From positions 1,116,001 through 1,180,000 of the forward strand of contig JAGYKE010000005.1 in the NCBI GenBank assembly GCA_018401465.1: a stretch of 64,000 nt of DNA, read 5' to 3'. Source of the stretch: Aestuariivita sp. Lineage in GTDB: Bacteria; Pseudomonadota; Alphaproteobacteria; Rhodobacterales; Rhodobacteraceae. Below the pieces are notes generated by a model, which was not told the origin of the DNA, did no database searches, and saw only the letters and a program-made list of their open reading frames with translations. Of this stretch, positions 17,225-25,599 are shown piece after piece (position 1 is the first letter of the stretch; each line of letters begins with the position of its first letter). The translations under genes and the position numbers were made by a program.

Positions 17225-18747
17225 GTCTCTTCCTCTTCCAGTGTCAGGCGTCCTGGGGCGGCGCGCAGATCGTCGATGCGCAGCGCATGGGTGGGCTTCG
17301 ACAGGCGGTTGCGCACCACCCAGTACAGCCGTTCCTGCGCCCGGGTGATGGCGACATAGGCCAGCCGTTTCCACAGGGGCTGTCCTGCCTCGCTCCGCCC
17401 CGCGCGGGCGGCGGCATAAATGTCGGGGGCGAAGACCTGCACGCTTTCCCATTGCGAGCCTTGGGCCTTGTGGATCGTCACGGCGGCCCCATGCAGGAAG
17501 GCCGCGCCCATGCGCGCGGCGAAGGGGATGAAGGGTTCTTCCTCGTCCGGTTTTTCGATCTTGATGATCGAGGCGGCGCTGACCTGCGGGTCTTCGGCGC
17601 CGATGACGTGAATGCGCGAAAAGCCCGGCTTGCGGCCGGGGCCAAGGTAGATCACCTGCGCGCCCTTGATGAGGCCGCGCGCCTCGAGGTCGATGCGTTT
17701 CTTGCGGTGCTTGAGCGGCAGTTCGATGCCGTCGCAGATGAGCGGTTCGCCCGGCAGAAGCTCGGTCTCGGGCGCGTTGTGGACGGCGCGGAAGGCCTGG
17801 ATCAGGCGGATGCGCGTGACGTTGCGCCAGACAAGGACGGGGGAGCGCGCCATCAGGTCGACTTCGACCCGCTGGCCCCAGACAACACGGTCGTCGCGGG
17901 CGGCCTTGTCTTCGACCATGCGTTCAAACGCCTCGAAGTCGATGGCGGGGTCGGCCAGCGCATGGGCAAGGTCAAGGATCGGGTTGTCTTCGGCCTGCCG
18001 GTGGATGCGGCTGAGGGTGAGTTTGCGGCCCGCGGGCAGCGCGTCGAAGACCATCGCGCCCGACTGGTTGACTGGGGCGAGCTGTGCCGGATCGCCGAAG
18101 AGGACAAGGGTCGGGAAGATGTCCTTCAGGTCGGCGAACTGGCGGTCGTCGAGCATCGAGGCTTCGTCGATGAACCCGATGTCGAGCGGGTCTTCGCGCC
18201 GTTTCCAGCCGGTGATGAAGTCCGACCCCTTGAGCCCCGCCGCCGCCAGCGCCCCGGGGATAGACTTGACGTTCTGGAAGAAAGCGAAGGCGCGGTCGAG
18301 CGCCAGATCGGTCAGGCCTTCCACCTCGGGGCGGTCGGCCTGCCCCGCCAGCCATTCCGCGATGCGTTCGTATTGCGGGTCGTAGACCGGGGTGTAGAGG
18401 ATGCGGTGGATCGTCGTCGCGGGCACGCCGCGCAGGCGCAAAACGCTCGCGGCCTTGTTGGTGGGGGCAAGGATGGCAAGCGTGCGGCGGTCGCGGCGGC
18501 GGCGGCCTTCGTAATCGCCCGAGATGACCTCGACCCCGGCTTCTGCCAGCGCGCGGTGGAGTTCCCCCAGAAGCAGCGTCTTGCCCGACCCGGCCTTGCC
18601 CACCACGGCCAGCACGCCCGCGCCGCTGTCCTGCGGGGGCGTCAGGGTTTCGGCCGTCAGGTCGATGCCCGCACCGCGCAGCGCCTCGGCGAGGGTATCG
18701 TAGGCCTGGGCCTGATCTTCGGAAAAGGTGAGTGCGGGCAGCGACAT
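17221..18747 (-). CDS. RecD-like ATP-dependent DNA helicase/exonuclease
   Basis: The 508-residue superfamily 1B helicase has Walker A VVGKAGSGKTLLL (near residue 50), motif Ia LAPTNKAASVLR, Walker B IGFIDEASMLDD, motif III LFGDPAQLAPV, a C-terminal UvrD_C_2 segment with TIHKAQGSQWESVQVF and motif VI YVAITRAQERLYWVV. It resembles RecD2 and other small Pif1/RecD-type enzymes, not full RecBCD subunits. A role in DNA repair or fork processing is likely; the exact role is unknown. The last 25 residues are acidic. Confidence 0.88.
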   Translation of the reverse strand: MSLPALTFSEDQAQAYDTLAEALRGAGIDLTAETLTPPQDSGAGVLAVVGKAGSGKTLLLGELHRALAEAGVEVISGDYEGRRRRDRRTLAILAPTNKAASVLRLRGVPATTIHRILYTPVYDPQYERIAEWLAGQADRPEVEGLTDLALDRAFAFFQNVKSIPGALAAAGLKGSDFITGWKRREDPLDIGFIDEASMLDDRQFADLKDIFPTLVLFGDPAQLAPVNQSGAMVFDALPAGRKLTLSRIHRQAEDNPILDLAHALADPAIDFEAFERMVEDKAARDDRVVWGQRVEVDLMARSPVLVWRNVTRIRLIQAFRAVHNAPETELLPGEPLICDGIELPLKHRKKRIDLEARGLIKGAQVIYLGPGRKPGFSRIHVIGAEDPQVSAASIIKIEKPDEEEPFIPFAARMGAAFLHGAAVTIHKAQGSQWESVQVFAPDIYAAARAGRSEAGQPLWKRLAYVAITRAQERLYWVVRNRLSKPTHALRIDDLRAAPGRLTLEEEET

Positions 18748-18788
18748 GGGCGGACCCTACAGGCGCCGCCCTGCCGGTGCCAGAGGGG

Positions 18789-19418
18789 TCAGGCCGGGAC
18801 GGCGGCGCGCGGCGTGCCGAAGGCGGCATCGAACCAGGCCTGCGACTGCGCGGGTGCGATTCCCGCGCGATCGGCGACGCGGGCGCGGGCCTCGTCGGAA
18901 AAAGCCCAGAGGCCGACGCTGACGCGGTCGCGGCCTTCGCCTTCGCTCCCGAGGATGTCGGGCGGGGCGCCGATGGCGCGGTAGATGCGCACCATGCGCG
19001 CATCGAAGACGCCGACGAAATGGCGGATGCCGAAATTGCGCATGATCTCGCCCCCGCCCAGCATGAGGCCGGCTGCGACATGCGGGCCCGCGCCGGGTGC
19101 CAGGCAGAAGCGCGTGCATTCCCAGATGAGCGGGCTGATGACCGGGGCACCGCCGGTCAGGTGGCCGAAGATGTCGTTGACCATCACGGGGCCGGTGGTG
19201 GGCAGGAAGCGCATGGACCCGCCATGGCCGCCGTCGGGGTTCTGCCAGAGGACGTAGAGCGGGTTCAGCGCGTCGTAGCCGTCGCGTTCCTCGCCCCTGT
19301 CGTCAACGGTCACGGGCCAGCCCAGACGGTCGCGGAATTGCCGGGCACGGTCGCGGAACATGGCGCGGGTGAGATCGGGGTGATGGTGAAGGGCGTCCCC
19401 GTGGATGTAGCGCAGCAT
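18789..19418 (-). CDS. luxI: Acyl-homoserine-lactone synthase, LuxI type
   Basis: The 209-residue enzyme carries the conserved LuxI residues: Arg24, Phe28, Trp34, Asp46, Asp49, Arg70, Glu100 and Arg103 by my count. It makes an N-acyl-homoserine lactone from acyl-ACP and S-adenosylmethionine; chain length cannot be told. The C-terminal 100 residues are a normal AHL synthase half. It lies directly behind luxR on the same strand, 93 bases away. A hairpin (19428-19449) sits just before its ribosome site and may affect translation. Confidence 0.93.
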   Translation of the reverse strand: MLRYIHGDALHHHPDLTRAMFRDRARQFRDRLGWPVTVDDRGEERDGYDALNPLYVLWQNPDGGHGGSMRFLPTTGPVMVNDIFGHLTGGAPVISPLIWECTRFCLAPGAGPHVAAGLMLGGGEIMRNFGIRHFVGVFDARMVRIYRAIGAPPDILGSEGEGRDRVSVGLWAFSDEARARVADRAGIAPAQSQAWFDAAFGTPRAAVPA

Positions 19419-19427
19419 GGCTGTCTC

Positions 19428-19449
19428 CCCTGTCTGTGAGCGGACAGGG
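19428..19449. promoter_or_regulatory. Inverted repeat just upstream of luxI
   Basis: CCCTGTC and GACAGGG form perfect 7-bp arms around 8 bases. On the luxI strand the right arm runs straight into the GGGGAGA ribosome site, ten bases before the ATG. It is longer than the usual 18-20 bp lux box and too close to the start for a classical activator site. It could be a divergent lux-type operator or an mRNA hairpin. Confidence 0.5.
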
Positions 19450-19511
19450 ATAGGCAGGCGTGGTTAACGGGGGCGGAGCGGACCGTGGCGGTGGGGTAAG
19501 GCCGCGTTAAC

Positions 19512-20231
19512 CTAGACGACGATCAGGCCCCGGCTCATCGCGCGGGCGACAGCGTGGGTGGTGTTGAGCGCGCCCAGCTTGAAGCGCGCGCTTTCGATAT
19601 AGACGCGCAGCGTGTGTTCCGAGATGGCCAGCGAATTGGCCACCTGCGCGCGGGAATAGCCCAGCGCGAGCATGGTCATCGCATCGATTTCGCGCGGGGA
19701 CAGGGGCTGCGCCGGTTCGGGCTGGCGGCCCGGTTCGACATCGAGCGCCTTCCGGTTGAAGTAATGCGCGATCAGGATCATGTCGCGGCTGTGGTCTTCG
19801 ATGAACCGGTCCCACGCGGCATCATCGCAGGCATCGTTGACGGTGAAGAGCGCGAATTGCCCGTTCGGTCCCCGGATCGGGACCGAGAAGCCCTGGTTGC
19901 CAAGGCCAAAGGCCACGGATTCGGCCTGAAAGGCGCGCGCGGCCTTTCCCGACCAGTCAAGCCGCTTCCAGTCCACCGGGTGGAAGCGTTGGTAGCAACC
20001 GTGGATGACGGGATCGATCCGCAGGTAGTTCTGTTCGACGTACCGGTCGCGCCAGGCGTCGGAATAGGTGCCGCAGCCATACTGATCGCCCGCCGAGTCG
20101 ACCCAGTGATAGACCATGTGCCTGACCCCGAAGAGATCGCGCAGGTCCACGATGGCGGTCTGCAACCCGTCAGGCGCGGGTGACGCCTCCATCTTCTCCA
20201 GGATCGTATCCAGCTGGACAGTGTTCACCAT
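19512..20231 (-). CDS. luxR: LuxR-type quorum-sensing transcription regulator
   Basis: The 239-residue regulator has an N-terminal autoinducer-binding domain (about 25-160) with the expected Trp60, Tyr64, Asp73-Pro74 and Trp88 pocket residues and a GFSVPIRGP strand. The C-terminal LuxR helix-turn-helix (about 172-235, LSPREIDAMTMLALGYSRAQV then ISEHTLRVYIESARFKL) binds DNA. It should respond to the product of the luxI next door. Its first 60 bases overlap the small gene before it, so translation is probably coupled. Two GTTAAC sites flank the gap to luxI. Confidence 0.93.
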   Translation of the reverse strand: MVNTVQLDTILEKMEASPAPDGLQTAIVDLRDLFGVRHMVYHWVDSAGDQYGCGTYSDAWRDRYVEQNYLRIDPVIHGCYQRFHPVDWKRLDWSGKAARAFQAESVAFGLGNQGFSVPIRGPNGQFALFTVNDACDDAAWDRFIEDHSRDMILIAHYFNRKALDVEPGRQPEPAQPLSPREIDAMTMLALGYSRAQVANSLAISEHTLRVYIESARFKLGALNTTHAVARAMSRGLIVV

Positions 20232-20385
20232 GAGCGTTGACCTGCACCCCTTCCGTCTGCGACGCGAGATCGACCGACGCGATCATCCGGGTAATCGCCA
20301 GCTGACCGGCCAGGTTGCCCATCCGGTTCTGGGCGGCAAAGCGCTGCAGATCGGACAGGACGTCGAGAACCCAGTCATGTTTCAT
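20170..20385 (-). CDS. Small protein of unknown function overlapping luxR
   Basis: A 71-residue product starts MKHDWVLDVLSDLQRFAAQ and is predicted helical in its first half. The second half is encoded within the beginning of luxR in another frame and looks like read-out sequence. I recall similar small helical proteins beginning with HDW in front of luxR in other Rhodobacteraceae, so I believe the start is real. The role is unknown. It is the first gene behind a CtrA-type box 23 bases upstream. Confidence 0.6.
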   Translation of the reverse strand: MKHDWVLDVLSDLQRFAAQNRMGNLAGQLAITRMIASVDLASQTEGVQVNAHGEHCPAGYDPGEDGGVTRA

Positions 20386-20407
20386 CGCGAGACTCGCCCA
20401 AAAGTGG

Positions 20408-20422
20408 TTAACAAATCGTTAA
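20408..20422 (-). promoter_or_regulatory. CtrA-type binding site upstream of luxR
   Basis: TTAACAAATCGTTAA matches the CtrA consensus TTAA-N7-TTAA exactly. It lies 23 bases upstream of the small gene that precedes luxR, where it would overlap the promoter. In Rhodobacterales CtrA and quorum sensing are known to be linked. Confidence 0.65.
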
Positions 20423-20497
20423 AACAACTTTAGCATGAAAAGAATGCCTCAGAAACTCGCGGCTTCACATTCCCCAGAAATAGCGGGTCCGTAACGG

Positions 20498-20532
20498 AAA
20501 ACCGCCCGCCCGCTTTCTGCGCGGACGGGCGG
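20498..20532 (-). terminator. Intrinsic terminator of ccr
   Basis: On the minus strand, twenty bases past the ccr stop, a stem of 7 plus 4 bp (outer CCGCCCG / CGGGCGG, inner CCGC / GCGG, one mismatch) is followed by TTTTCC. Confidence 0.75.
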
Positions 20533-20551
20533 CATGACGGGGCTCGGTCTC

Positions 20552-21835
20552 TCAGCGGCGCGCGTCGAGCGCGTCTTCCAGCGTGCGCAGGCCGGTGCGG
20601 GGCGACTGCACCAGCACGGCCATGTTGCCGGGCTTGTGTTCGTTGCGCAGCATTTTCATGTGCGCCTGCGGCAGGTCTTCCCAGACGAAGACTTCCGACA
20701 TGCAGGGGTCGAGCCGGCGTTCCAACATCAGCTTGTTGGCGGAAGCGGCCTGCTTGAGATGGGCGAAGTGGCTGCCCTGAAGGCGCTTCTGGTGCGACCA
20801 CATGTGGCGCACGTCGAAGGTGCAGTTATAGCCGGAGGTGCCCGCGCAGATCACCACCATGCCGCCACGCTTGACCACGAAGGTCGAGACCGGGAAGGTG
20901 GATTCGCCCGGGTGTTCGAACACCATGTCGACGTTCACGCCTTTGCCGGTGATGTCCCAGATCGCCTTGCCGAAGCGGCGCACCTCGGTGAACCAGTCCT
21001 TGTATTCCTCGGTGCCGACCTCGGGCAGGCGGCCCCAGCAGGTGAAATCCTTGCGGTTGATGACACCCTTGGCACCCAGATCCATGACGAACTGGCGCTT
21101 GTCCTCGTCCGAGATGATGCCGATGGCGTTGGCGCCGGCAGTGTTGATCAGCTGGATCGCGAAGGACCCGAGGCCGCCCGACGCGCCCCAGACCAGCACG
21201 TTCTGGCCGGGCTTCAGGTCGTGGGGTTCATGGCCGAAGATCATCCGGTACGCGGTGGCGAGCGTCAGCGTGTAGCAGGCGCTTTCTTCCCAGGTCAGAT
21301 GCTTGGGTCGCGGCATGAGCTGCTGGGCCTGCACGCGGGTGAACTGCGCGAAGGAGCCGTCTGCGGTCTCGTAGCCCCAGATGCGCTGGCTGGGCGACAG
21401 CATCGGGTCGCCGCCATTGCATTCCTCGTCGTCACCGTCGTCCTGATTGCAATGCACCACGACTTCGTCGCCGACCTTCCAGCGGGTGACCTTGTCGCCC
21501 ACCGCCCAGACGATGCCGGCGGCGTCCGATCCGATGATGGCATAGGGCGCCTTGTGCTGGTTGAAGACCGAGGCGGGCTTGCCCAGACAGGCCCAGACGC
21601 CGTTGTAGTTGACGCCCGCCGCCATGACATGGACCAGAACCTCGGTATCGCCGACAACGGGGACATCGACGACTTCGAGCTGGAGCGCCTTGTCGGGGTC
21701 GCCGTGGCGTTCCTGACGCAGGACCCAGGCATGCATCTGCTTGGGCACGAAGCCCATGGGTGGCATTTCACCCATGTCGTAGAGGTCTTTTTCGGGTGCG
21801 TCGTAGCTGGCGACGCCATTCTGGTCGAGGGCCAT
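20552..21835 (-). CDS. ccrA: Crotonyl-CoA carboxylase/reductase
   Basis: The 427-residue medium-chain dehydrogenase/reductase converts crotonyl-CoA, CO2 and NADPH to ethylmalonyl-CoA, the key step of the ethylmalonyl-CoA pathway of acetate assimilation. Start MALDQNGVASYDAPEKDLYD at 21835 follows AAGGAGG. Typical segments are GVNYNGVWACLGKP, GSDAAGIVWAVGDKVTRWKVGD, HCNQDDGDDEECNGGDPMLSPSQ and VWGASGGLGSFAIQL (NADP-binding). Ethylmalonyl-CoA mutase lies one gene away, divergently transcribed. An inverted repeat upstream is a possible operator. From memory, ccr sits beside luxRI in several roseobacters. Confidence 0.96.
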   Translation of the reverse strand: MALDQNGVASYDAPEKDLYDMGEMPPMGFVPKQMHAWVLRQERHGDPDKALQLEVVDVPVVGDTEVLVHVMAAGVNYNGVWACLGKPASVFNQHKAPYAIIGSDAAGIVWAVGDKVTRWKVGDEVVVHCNQDDGDDEECNGGDPMLSPSQRIWGYETADGSFAQFTRVQAQQLMPRPKHLTWEESACYTLTLATAYRMIFGHEPHDLKPGQNVLVWGASGGLGSFAIQLINTAGANAIGIISDEDKRQFVMDLGAKGVINRKDFTCWGRLPEVGTEEYKDWFTEVRRFGKAIWDITGKGVNVDMVFEHPGESTFPVSTFVVKRGGMVVICAGTSGYNCTFDVRHMWSHQKRLQGSHFAHLKQAASANKLMLERRLDPCMSEVFVWEDLPQAHMKMLRNEHKPGNMAVLVQSPRTGLRTLEDALDARR

Positions 21836-21909
21836 GGCAACCTCCTTCTGCGGTCCGTGCCGCGATGCAGAATCGCGGATCTCTGAGGTTGGAATATGAC
21901 CGGCGACGC

Positions 21910-21946
21910 AATATTGCAACAGTCGAGTGTCTGATTTTGTAATATT
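21910..21946. promoter_or_regulatory. Inverted repeat in the ccr upstream region
   Basis: AATATTGCAA (21910-21919) and TTGTAATATT (21937-21946) match in 9 of 10 paired positions around a 17-base spacer. The pair lies 75-111 bases upstream of the ccr start and overlaps the stop codon of the acyltransferase gene. A plausible -35 TTGCAA starts inside the proximal arm. The regulator is unknown. Confidence 0.5.
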
Positions 21947-23360
21947 ATGACCCTGCGGGCGCAGAAAGTTCCGGTACGTCCGCAGAATCTTTCGCGATCT
22001 TCGGCGCCATCAAGTGACGGATCGAATTGGCGTAGAACTGGATCGTTTCGGTTTCGGCCGGGTTGGGGTGAAAGCGGCCTTCGGCATCCGCGCGCAGGAT
22101 ACCGCGTTCAGTCAAGGCGCGCAGGCCGACTTCGGCGCCATAGTCGCGGCTGCCGCGCGGCATGTGGATGTGAGCATGCGGCACATCGGCGATGAGGGCT
22201 GAGACGGCCGTTTCCACCTCGGCCCGGGTGCGGGGGGTGCCGTCCTGCATCACCCAGGCGACCATCGGCACCGGCAGGATGGGCACGATGGCCCCGATCC
22301 GGCGCATCAGTTCCCGGCCCAGCGCCATGGTGGGATCGCCCTGCACGCCCGCCATGAAGTCGCGCAGCGACAGCGGCGGGCCGAAGCTGACCGCGGCATA
22401 GCCGAACTTGTGATAGCGGCCCGTGATCCGCAGCCAGAGCTGTTTGAGCGTCTTTGCCGCGACGATCCGGAAGGAGGCCTCGAACCGCCGTTTGGGCAGA
22501 TGGGCGGCGGCCATGAGAAAGCGGTCTTCCAGCACGCGATCATAGTTGAGCGCGACCGGCACGAAGACGACATCGCGGCCTTCGGGGTCGAAACCATCGG
22601 CGATGTATTTCAGAAGGCCCAGCTTGGGCGTCGTCAGCCGGCCTGTCAGGCTCAGCCCGCCTTCGGGGAACATCGCCTGCGTCACGCCCGCATCGGTCGC
22701 AAGCCGCACATAGCGCGCCAGAACCCGGCGGTAGAGTTCGTTGCGCGACTTGCGGCGGATGAAATAGGCGCCCATCGCGCGGATGAGTTGCGACAACGGC
22801 CAGACCCGCGCCCATTCGCCCACCGCATAGGACAAAGCCGAGCGCTCGGCCGCAAGGTAGGTGACCAGCACGTAATCCATGTTGCTGCGGTGGTTCATCA
22901 CGAAGATCACGGTGGCGTCGCGGTCGATTGTCTTCAGCGCCTCTTCGTCGATATGGCCAAGGCGCACGCGAAACAGCGCATTCGACAAGAGCCTTGCCGC
23001 CCGGATCGCGAAACCGAAATAGGCCGAGGCCGAAAAGGACGGCACGATCTCGCGCGCATAGCGGCGGGCCTGCTCAAAAGCGACGTTGTCGGGAATGCCT
23101 TCGGCGATGGCGTGTTCGTGGATCGCCTGCGTCACGTCGGGGTCGTAGATCAGCCGTTGGATCATGTCGTAGCGACGCGCCAGCTTGAAGGGCTGGATCG
23201 GCCGTTCCAGCCGTTCATTGAGCCGCGACACCGCCTTTTCCAGCCGCCGCCGGAAGAACCAGCGCACGGACGGGAACAGGAAATGCGACGCGAAGGTGAC
23301 GCCCGCGAACAGCAGGATCAGCACGAAAAGCCAGATCGGCAATTCAATCGTCGCGGTCAT
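21945..23360 (-). CDS. Glycerol-3-phosphate acyltransferase (PlsB-like)
   Basis: The 471-residue protein starts with one membrane helix (IELPIWLFVLILLFAGVTFASHF) and carries an acyltransferase domain at about 165-360. The catalytic HX4D is NHRSNMDYVLV. MFPEGGLSLTGR is the substrate-binding block, and DVVFVPVALNYDRVLE follows. PlsB enzymes acylate glycerol-3-phosphate, the first step of phospholipid synthesis, at the inner membrane. It is shorter than E. coli PlsB (about 800 residues), as is usual in alphaproteobacteria. I chose ATG 23360 because it follows AAGGGTGG and gives a clean N-terminal helix. Confidence 0.85.
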   Translation of the reverse strand: MTATIELPIWLFVLILLFAGVTFASHFLFPSVRWFFRRRLEKAVSRLNERLERPIQPFKLARRYDMIQRLIYDPDVTQAIHEHAIAEGIPDNVAFEQARRYAREIVPSFSASAYFGFAIRAARLLSNALFRVRLGHIDEEALKTIDRDATVIFVMNHRSNMDYVLVTYLAAERSALSYAVGEWARVWPLSQLIRAMGAYFIRRKSRNELYRRVLARYVRLATDAGVTQAMFPEGGLSLTGRLTTPKLGLLKYIADGFDPEGRDVVFVPVALNYDRVLEDRFLMAAAHLPKRRFEASFRIVAAKTLKQLWLRITGRYHKFGYAAVSFGPPLSLRDFMAGVQGDPTMALGRELMRRIGAIVPILPVPMVAWVMQDGTPRTRAEVETAVSALIADVPHAHIHMPRGSRDYGAEVGLRALTERGILRADAEGRFHPNPAETETIQFYANSIRHLMAPKIAKDSADVPELSAPAGS

Positions 23361-23449
23361 GCGCCACCCTTGCAGCAAACGGGTGCAAGGTAAATATTCG
23401 CGCCAGGGCGCGCAGGGAAGGCAGAGCGCGGACGCCGCAACGCAGCGAA

Positions 23450-23479
23450 TTGACAGCGCCACAATCTTTCAAGTATCAG
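23450..23479 (+). promoter_or_regulatory. Probable promoter of ecm
   Basis: TTGACA (23450-23455) and TATCAG (23474-23479) are 18 bases apart, 47 bases before the mutase start. A short inverted repeat GCAAT-AAA-ATTGC (23489-23501) lies just downstream, near the expected transcript start. It shares its half-site with GCAATATTGC (21908-21917) before ccr, but with a different spacing. Confidence 0.55.
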
Positions 23480-23525
23480 GCCCTGTGCGCAATAAAATTG
23501 CCTGAATTGATTCATGAGGCCCAAG

Positions 23526-25493
23526 ATGACGCAGACCCAGAAAGACAGTCCCTGGCTGATCCGCACCTATGCCGGTCATTCGACCGCGCAGGCGTCGAAC
23601 GCGCTGTATCGCGGGAACCTCGCCAAGGGGCAGACGGGTCTGTCGGTCGCCTTCGATCTGCCGACGCAGACGGGCTATGACAGCGACCACGTTCTGGCGC
23701 GGGGCGAAGTGGGCAAGGTCGGCGTGCCGGTCTGCCATCTGGGCGACATGCGCACGCTGTTCGATCAGATCCCGCTGGATCAGATGAACACGTCGATGAC
23801 GATCAACGCGACCGCGCCATGGCTTCTGGCGCTTTACATCGCGGTGGCGGAAGAACAGGGCGCCGATGTGGCCGAATTGCAGGGCACGGTGCAGAACGAC
23901 CTGATCAAGGAATACCTGTCGCGCGGCACCTATATCTGCCCGCCGAAACCGTCCTTGAAGATGATCGGTGACGTTGCGGAATACTGCTATACGCATGTGC
24001 CGAAATGGAACCCGATGAACGTCTGTTCCTATCACCTGCAGGAAGCGGGCGCGACGCCGGAACAGGAACTGGCCTTCGCGCTGGCAACTGGACAGGCGGT
24101 GCTCGACGAATTGCGCCCGCGTGTCGATCCGGCAGATTTCCCGGCGCTGGTGGGGCGGATTTCGTTCTTCGTGAATGCGGGCATCCGCTTTGTCACCGAG
24201 ATGTGCAAGATGCGCGCCTTCGTCGATCTCTGGGATGAAATCTGCGAGACGCGCTATGGCGTGACGGATGCGAAATACCGCCGCTTCCGCTATGGCGTGC
24301 AGGTCAATTCGCTGGGCTTGACCGAACAGCAGCCGGAAAACAACGTCTATCGCATCCTGATCGAGATGCTGGCGGTGACGCTGTCGAAAAAGGCCCGCGC
24401 ACGCGCCGTGCAATTGCCCGCCTGGAACGAGGCGCTGGGCCTGCCGCGCCCCTGGGATCAGCAATGGTCGATGCGGATGCAGCAGATCCTGGCCTATGAA
24501 ACCGACCTTCTGGAATACGGCGATCTCTTCGACGGCAACCCGGTGGTCGATGCAAAGGTCGAAGAGCTGAAGGCGGGGGCGCGCGCAGAGCTTGCCAATA
24601 TCGACGCCATGGGCGGCGCGGTCGAGGCGATCGAGTACATGAAGGCGCGGCTGGTCGAGTCGAACGCCGACCGCCTGAACCGGATCGAAAAGGGCGAAAC
24701 CGTCGTCGTCGGCGTGAACCGCTTCACCACGACCGAACCTTCGCCCCTGACGGCAGGTGAAGGCGGCATCCTCGTCGTCGATCCGGCGGTCGAAGAGGAC
24801 CAGATCGCGCGGCTGAACGCGTGGCGGGCCGAACGCGACGACGCGGCCGTTCAGGCCGCGCTGGGTGCGCTGCGCGAGGCGGCGCGCAAGGGCACCAACA
24901 TCATGGGCCCGTCCATCGCCGCCGCCAAGGCGGGTGTCACCACGGGCGAATGGGCCGAGGAGATGCGCCGCGTGCACGGCACCTATCGCGGCCCCACCGG
25001 CGTGTCGAAGTCGGTGTCGAACAAGACCGAAGGTCTGGACGACATCCGCGAGGCGGTGAACGCGGTCAGCGACCGGCTGGGCCGCCGACTGACCTTCCTC
25101 ATGGGCAAGCCGGGGCTGGACGGGCATTCCAACGGTGCCGAACAGATCGCCTTCCGCGCGCGCGATTGCGGGATGGACATCCGTTACGAAGGCATCCGCC
25201 TGACGCCGGACGAAATCGTCGCCGCGGCACAGAACGATGCGGCGCATGTGGTGGGCCTGTCGATCCTGTCGGGCAGCCACCTGCCGCTGGTCGAGGACGT
25301 GCTGCGCAAACTGCGGGCGGCGAACCTCGGCCATGTGCCGGTGATCGTGGGCGGGATCATTCCCGATGACGACGCCAGACGCCTTCTCGAAATGGGGGTC
25401 GCGAAAGTCTATACGCCGAAAGACTTCGAATTGAACGCGATCATGAAGGACATCGTCGTTCTTGCCGATCCGGGGGCAATGGCCGCCGAATAG
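23526..25493 (+). CDS. ecm: Ethylmalonyl-CoA mutase, coenzyme B12-dependent
   Basis: The 655-residue protein has a catalytic barrel (1-510, with TGLSVAFDLPTQTGYDSDH and TMTINATAPWLLALYIA-type segments) and a C-terminal cobalamin domain (about 530-645). The B12-binding DxHxxG is in MGKPGLDGHSNGAEQIA, with GLSILSGSHL and VPVIVGGIIP following. It rearranges (2R)-ethylmalonyl-CoA to methylsuccinyl-CoA and is diagnostic of the ethylmalonyl-CoA pathway when next to ccr. ATG 23526 is preferred to 23514 because GAGG lies six bases before it. It differs from methylmalonyl-CoA mutase in length and N-terminus. Confidence 0.95.
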   Translation: MTQTQKDSPWLIRTYAGHSTAQASNALYRGNLAKGQTGLSVAFDLPTQTGYDSDHVLARGEVGKVGVPVCHLGDMRTLFDQIPLDQMNTSMTINATAPWLLALYIAVAEEQGADVAELQGTVQNDLIKEYLSRGTYICPPKPSLKMIGDVAEYCYTHVPKWNPMNVCSYHLQEAGATPEQELAFALATGQAVLDELRPRVDPADFPALVGRISFFVNAGIRFVTEMCKMRAFVDLWDEICETRYGVTDAKYRRFRYGVQVNSLGLTEQQPENNVYRILIEMLAVTLSKKARARAVQLPAWNEALGLPRPWDQQWSMRMQQILAYETDLLEYGDLFDGNPVVDAKVEELKAGARAELANIDAMGGAVEAIEYMKARLVESNADRLNRIEKGETVVVGVNRFTTTEPSPLTAGEGGILVVDPAVEEDQIARLNAWRAERDDAAVQAALGALREAARKGTNIMGPSIAAAKAGVTTGEWAEEMRRVHGTYRGPTGVSKSVSNKTEGLDDIREAVNAVSDRLGRRLTFLMGKPGLDGHSNGAEQIAFRARDCGMDIRYEGIRLTPDEIVAAAQNDAAHVVGLSILSGSHLPLVEDVLRKLRAANLGHVPVIVGGIIPDDDARRLLEMGVAKVYTPKDFELNAIMKDIVVLADPGAMAAE

Positions 25494-25599
25494 CGGTCCC
25501 ACCCGCAGCTGACACAAAAAATTATTTGTTTTTTCATATATTGTGGTATTTTCCTTGCCGCACGGACAGGAACCCAATCAAGAATTGGACATACCCATC

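Noticed and set aside
19428-19449. Classical lux box
   Set aside because: Arms are 8 bases apart in a 22-base element, longer than the 18-20 base consensus, and it lies ten bases from the start codon; listed only as an inverted repeat.
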